Shown one piece after another: positions 61,913 to 64,000 of a stretch of 64,000 bases of DNA; positions within the stretch are counted from its first letter, which is position 1, and each line of letters begins with the position of its first letter. The stretch comes from Cribrihabitans_A neustonicus (GTDB taxonomy: Bacteria > Pseudomonadota > Alphaproteobacteria > Rhodobacterales > Rhodobacteraceae), in contig NZ_JBMERQ010000002.1 of NCBI RefSeq assembly GCF_048820895.1, positions 1 to 64,000 of the forward strand, read 5' to 3'. The notes under the pieces were generated by a model, which saw only the letters and a program-made list of their open reading frames with translations, was not told the DNA's origin and searched no databases. Made by a program: the position numbers and the translations under genes.

Positions 61913-62722
61913 TCAGAGCCCCAGCACGTCCACCATGTCATATTCGCCCGGCGCCTTGCCCTGGCCCCAAAGCGCGGCCTTCAGCGCGCCGCGGGCAAAG
62001 ATCGCGCGGTCGGTGGCGAGGTGGCGCAGCACGATGCGCTCGCCTTCGGCGGCAAACAGCACGTCATGCTCCCCCACGATGTCGCCGCCGCGGATGGCGG
62101 TGAAGCCGATATCGCCGCGCTTGCGGGCGCCGGTGATGCCGTCGCGGCCGGAATCGCGTACATCTTCCAGCGTGACGCCGCGGCCCTCGGCGGCTGCCTC
62201 GCCCAGCATCAGCGCGGTGCCGGAGGGGGCGTCCACCTTGTGGCGGTGATGCGCCTCGATCACCTCGATGTCGAAATCCTCGTCCAGCGCGGCGGCGACC
62301 TTTTTGGTCAGCTGCACCAGCAGGTTCACGCCGAGGCTCATGTTGCCCGCGCGCACGATGACCGTCTTCTTGGACGCGTTCTTCAGCCCGGCTATCTGCT
62401 CTGCGCTCATGCCGGTGGTTCCGATCACATGCACCGCGCCGGCTTCCGCCGCGAGTTTGGAGAAGGCGAGCGACGCCTCCGGCGCGGTGAAGTCGATCAC
62501 CGCCTGCGCCTGGGCGAAGGCCGCGGCGGCATCATCTGTTACGGTGACACCCACGGGCCTACCGCCCATCATCTCGCCTGCGTCGCGGCCGATCCAGCCG
62601 TGGCCCGGACGATCCACCGCCCCGGCGAGCCTGGCCGTACCGCTCTCCAGCACCGTCTTCATCAGCATCTGCCCCATGCGCCCCGATGCGCCGGTGATCA
62701 CGATCCCTGGTTTCTCCGTCAT
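61913..62722 (-). CDS. dapB: 4-hydroxy-tetrahydrodipicolinate reductase
   Basis: 269 aa. Lysine and diaminopimelate synthesis, using NAD(P)H. Rossmann start IVITGASGRMGQM, IGTTGMS, catalytic EAHHRHKVDAPSGTAL with the two His and Lys, and FTAIRGGDIVGEHDVLFA. ATG 62722 is the usual start. Divergent from rbfA across 87 bp. Confidence 0.97.
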   Translation of the reverse strand: MTEKPGIVITGASGRMGQMLMKTVLESGTARLAGAVDRPGHGWIGRDAGEMMGGRPVGVTVTDDAAAAFAQAQAVIDFTAPEASLAFSKLAAEAGAVHVIGTTGMSAEQIAGLKNASKKTVIVRAGNMSLGVNLLVQLTKKVAAALDEDFDIEVIEAHHRHKVDAPSGTALMLGEAAAEGRGVTLEDVRDSGRDGITGARKRGDIGFTAIRGGDIVGEHDVLFAAEGERIVLRHLATDRAIFARGALKAALWGQGKAPGEYDMVDVLGL

Positions 62723-62809
62723 TGGCCCCGATCCTTTCTGCAAGCTGGATTTGTCCTAGCCTGCCGGCGGGCGCTTGGCAAAGCCCGCGATCCGTCTTAG
62801 ATCGGGGTT

Positions 62810-63205
62810 ATGGCAAAGAACAAATTCCACGATGGCCCCGGCCCCTCCCAGCGGCAGCTTCGCGTCGGCGAACTGATCCGCCGCACCCTGTCCGAGGTGC
62901 TGGCGCGCGGCGATGTGCATGACCCCGACCTCAACCGCATGTCGATCACCGTCGGCGAGGTGCGCACCTCGCCCGACCTGAAGATCGCCACCGCCTTTGT
63001 GCTGCCCCTGGGCGGCAAGGGGCAGGAGGATGTGCTGAAGCTGCTTGCCCGCAACAAGGCCGAGCTGCGCCGGATGGTGGGCAAGAAGCTGGGGCTGAAG
63101 TACACCCCCGATCTGCGCTTCCGCCTGGACGAGACCTTCGACCAGATGGACGACACCCGCCGGATGCTGAGCCAGGACGCGGTGCGCCGCGATATCGAAG
63201 AATGA
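62810..63205 (+). CDS. rbfA: Ribosome-binding factor A
   Basis: 131 aa. A KH-type protein needed for maturation of the 30S subunit and 16S 5' end. N-terminal SQRQLRVGELIRRTLSEVL, a central RMSITVGEVRTSPDLKIATAFVLPL and ending DTRRMLSQDAVRRDIEE are typical. Overlaps the next gene by 4 bp (ATGA). truB, its usual neighbour, is 18 kb away. Confidence 0.95.
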   Translation: MAKNKFHDGPGPSQRQLRVGELIRRTLSEVLARGDVHDPDLNRMSITVGEVRTSPDLKIATAFVLPLGGKGQEDVLKLLARNKAELRRMVGKKLGLKYTPDLRFRLDETFDQMDDTRRMLSQDAVRRDIEE

Positions 63206-63957
63206 TCCGCAGGGCGGCGCTCGTTCTGGCAGCGCTCTGGGCCGTGCCTGCGGCGGGCGGCGCGGTGGAGTGCAATGACGTCTCCTACGAGGGCAACCGC
63301 TACTCGATCTGTGAAGTGGATGCCGCGCAGGAGGAGCTGCGGCTGTTCCTACGTAATGGCGATGGCGAGGTCTACGGCCATTTCTCCACCCTTGAGGACG
63401 CGCTTGCGGCCGAAGGCAAGGAACTGGCCTTTGCGACGAATGCGGGCATGTACCACAGCGACCGCGCGCCTGTGGGCCTTTATGTCGAGGACGGCGCGCA
63501 GGAGATGCGGCTGGTCACCAACGCAGGCCCCGGCAACTTCGGCCTGCTGCCCAACGGCGTCTTCTGCATCCGCGAGGACCGCGCCGACGTCATCGAGACG
63601 CTGGCCTTCGAGAAGGCCGCGCCAGATTGCAAATACGCCACCCAGTCCGGCCCGATGCTGGTGATCGACGGCGAGCTGCATCCCCGCTTCCTGCCGGATT
63701 CGGACAGCTACTATATCCGCAACGGCGTCGGCACCAGCGCCGATGGCCGCCGGGTGGTGTTTGCAATCTCGCGCAATGCGGTGACCTTCCACCAGTTCGG
63801 CAGCCTGTTCCGCGACTACCTCAACCTGCCGAGCGCACTGTACTTCGACGGCAACGTCTCGCGCCTGCATGCGCCGCAGCTGGGGCGCAGCGATGCGGGG
63901 TTTTCTATGGGACCGGTGGCTGCCGTGGTGAAAAAGGCCGCACCTGACGGCGGCTGA
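63202..63957 (+). CDS. Phosphodiester glycosidase (NAGPA/DUF2233) domain protein
   Basis: 251 aa with a signal peptide (about 1-20, MIRRAALVLAALWAVPAAGG). The domain is related to the uncovering enzyme of lysosomal targeting: FATNAGMYHSDRAPVGLYVEDG, NFGLLPNGVFCI, YATQSGPMLVIDGELHPRF, RNGVGTSADGRRVVFAIS and ALYFDGNVSRLH. It should act on a sugar-phosphodiester in the periplasm, but its substrate is unknown. Translation is coupled to rbfA. Positions 63958-64000 after it show nothing. Confidence 0.9.
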   Translation: MIRRAALVLAALWAVPAAGGAVECNDVSYEGNRYSICEVDAAQEELRLFLRNGDGEVYGHFSTLEDALAAEGKELAFATNAGMYHSDRAPVGLYVEDGAQEMRLVTNAGPGNFGLLPNGVFCIREDRADVIETLAFEKAAPDCKYATQSGPMLVIDGELHPRFLPDSDSYYIRNGVGTSADGRRVVFAISRNAVTFHQFGSLFRDYLNLPSALYFDGNVSRLHAPQLGRSDAGFSMGPVAAVVKKAAPDGG

Positions 63958-64000
63958 GGTATTCCGGGCGGAACCATGAGTTGGGCCAGCCCGGAATCTG

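Overview
The window is chromosomal DNA from an alphaproteobacterium, most likely a Rhodobacterales member of the Roseobacter group (Leisingera/Phaeobacter-like). The reasons are high G+C, strong GC3 bias with long antisense open frames, a DUF3035/BamF-type lipoprotein, the rsmB-heparinase-purH-lspA order, a deoC-ALDH16 pair, a two-gene saccharopine pathway for lysine, and a Liv-type transporter flanked by CoA ligases. The genus is inferred. I see no prophage, insertion sequence, CRISPR array or plasmid function.

Layout. 1-274: promoter and boxA-containing leader of an rRNA operon that runs off the left edge. 0.3-9.3 kb: MsrPQ repair of oxidised periplasmic methionine, a lipoprotein with a possible Cys-His-Asp triad, clpB behind a heat-shock-type promoter, pyrF, a possible structured RNA, dinB and an N-formylglutamate amidohydrolase. 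9.3-14 kb: tRNA-Val(GAC), rpmJ, then iron genes (ferric-binding protein behind an inverted-repeat operator, a G3E GTPase, and a fused FbpB-type permease; no ATPase gene is present). 14-23.4 kb: a complete Liv-type ABC transporter with a CoA ligase at each end and two small plus-strand genes among the minus-strand genes. 23.6-26.5 kb: hybrid histidine kinase, OmpR-type regulator and a stand-alone WGR protein. 26.6-31.8 kb: M20 amidohydrolase, histidine phosphatase, GST, and the saccharopine pathway with a SemiSWEET gene between its two enzymes. 31.8-32.4 kb: three copies of a dispersed repeat; a fourth lies at 41.3 kb. 32.4-37.5 kb: mutL, rmuC, a membrane adenylyl cyclase and a DUF3775 gene, apparently one operon. 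37.8-42 kb: deoC, ALDH16 and a flavodoxin-like gene. 42-45.7 kb: rpsO, an RTX-repeat protein, truB and an RluA-type synthase. 45.8-48.2 kb: aldehyde dehydrogenase divergent from a 1-Cys peroxiredoxin. 48.2-50.3 kb: a lower-G+C pair of glycan genes. 50.4-61.5 kb: pnp, then the minus-strand run rsmB, heparinase-like, purH, lspA, BamF-like, M16, M16. 61.6-64 kb: SDHAF4-like gene, dispersed stem-loop, dapB, rbfA and a phosphodiester-glycosidase-domain protein.

How the genes relate. Most of the window is housekeeping: translation and RNA decay (rrn, tRNA, rpmJ, rpsO, truB, pnp, rbfA, rsmB), protein quality control (clpB, msrPQ), DNA repair (dinB, mutL, rmuC), nucleotide and amino-acid synthesis (pyrF, purH, dapB) and envelope biogenesis (lspA, BamF-like, M16). 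Parts of the widespread rbfA-truB-rpsO-pnp cluster are present but dispersed over about 21 kb, with an RTX gene between truB and rpsO.

I found no certain new system. The best leads are the cyclase coupled to mutL-rmuC, the PQ-loop transporter coupled to lysine catabolism, the dispersed repeat with a shared open frame, the possible RNA between pyrF and dinB, and the cis-elements near truB and pnp.
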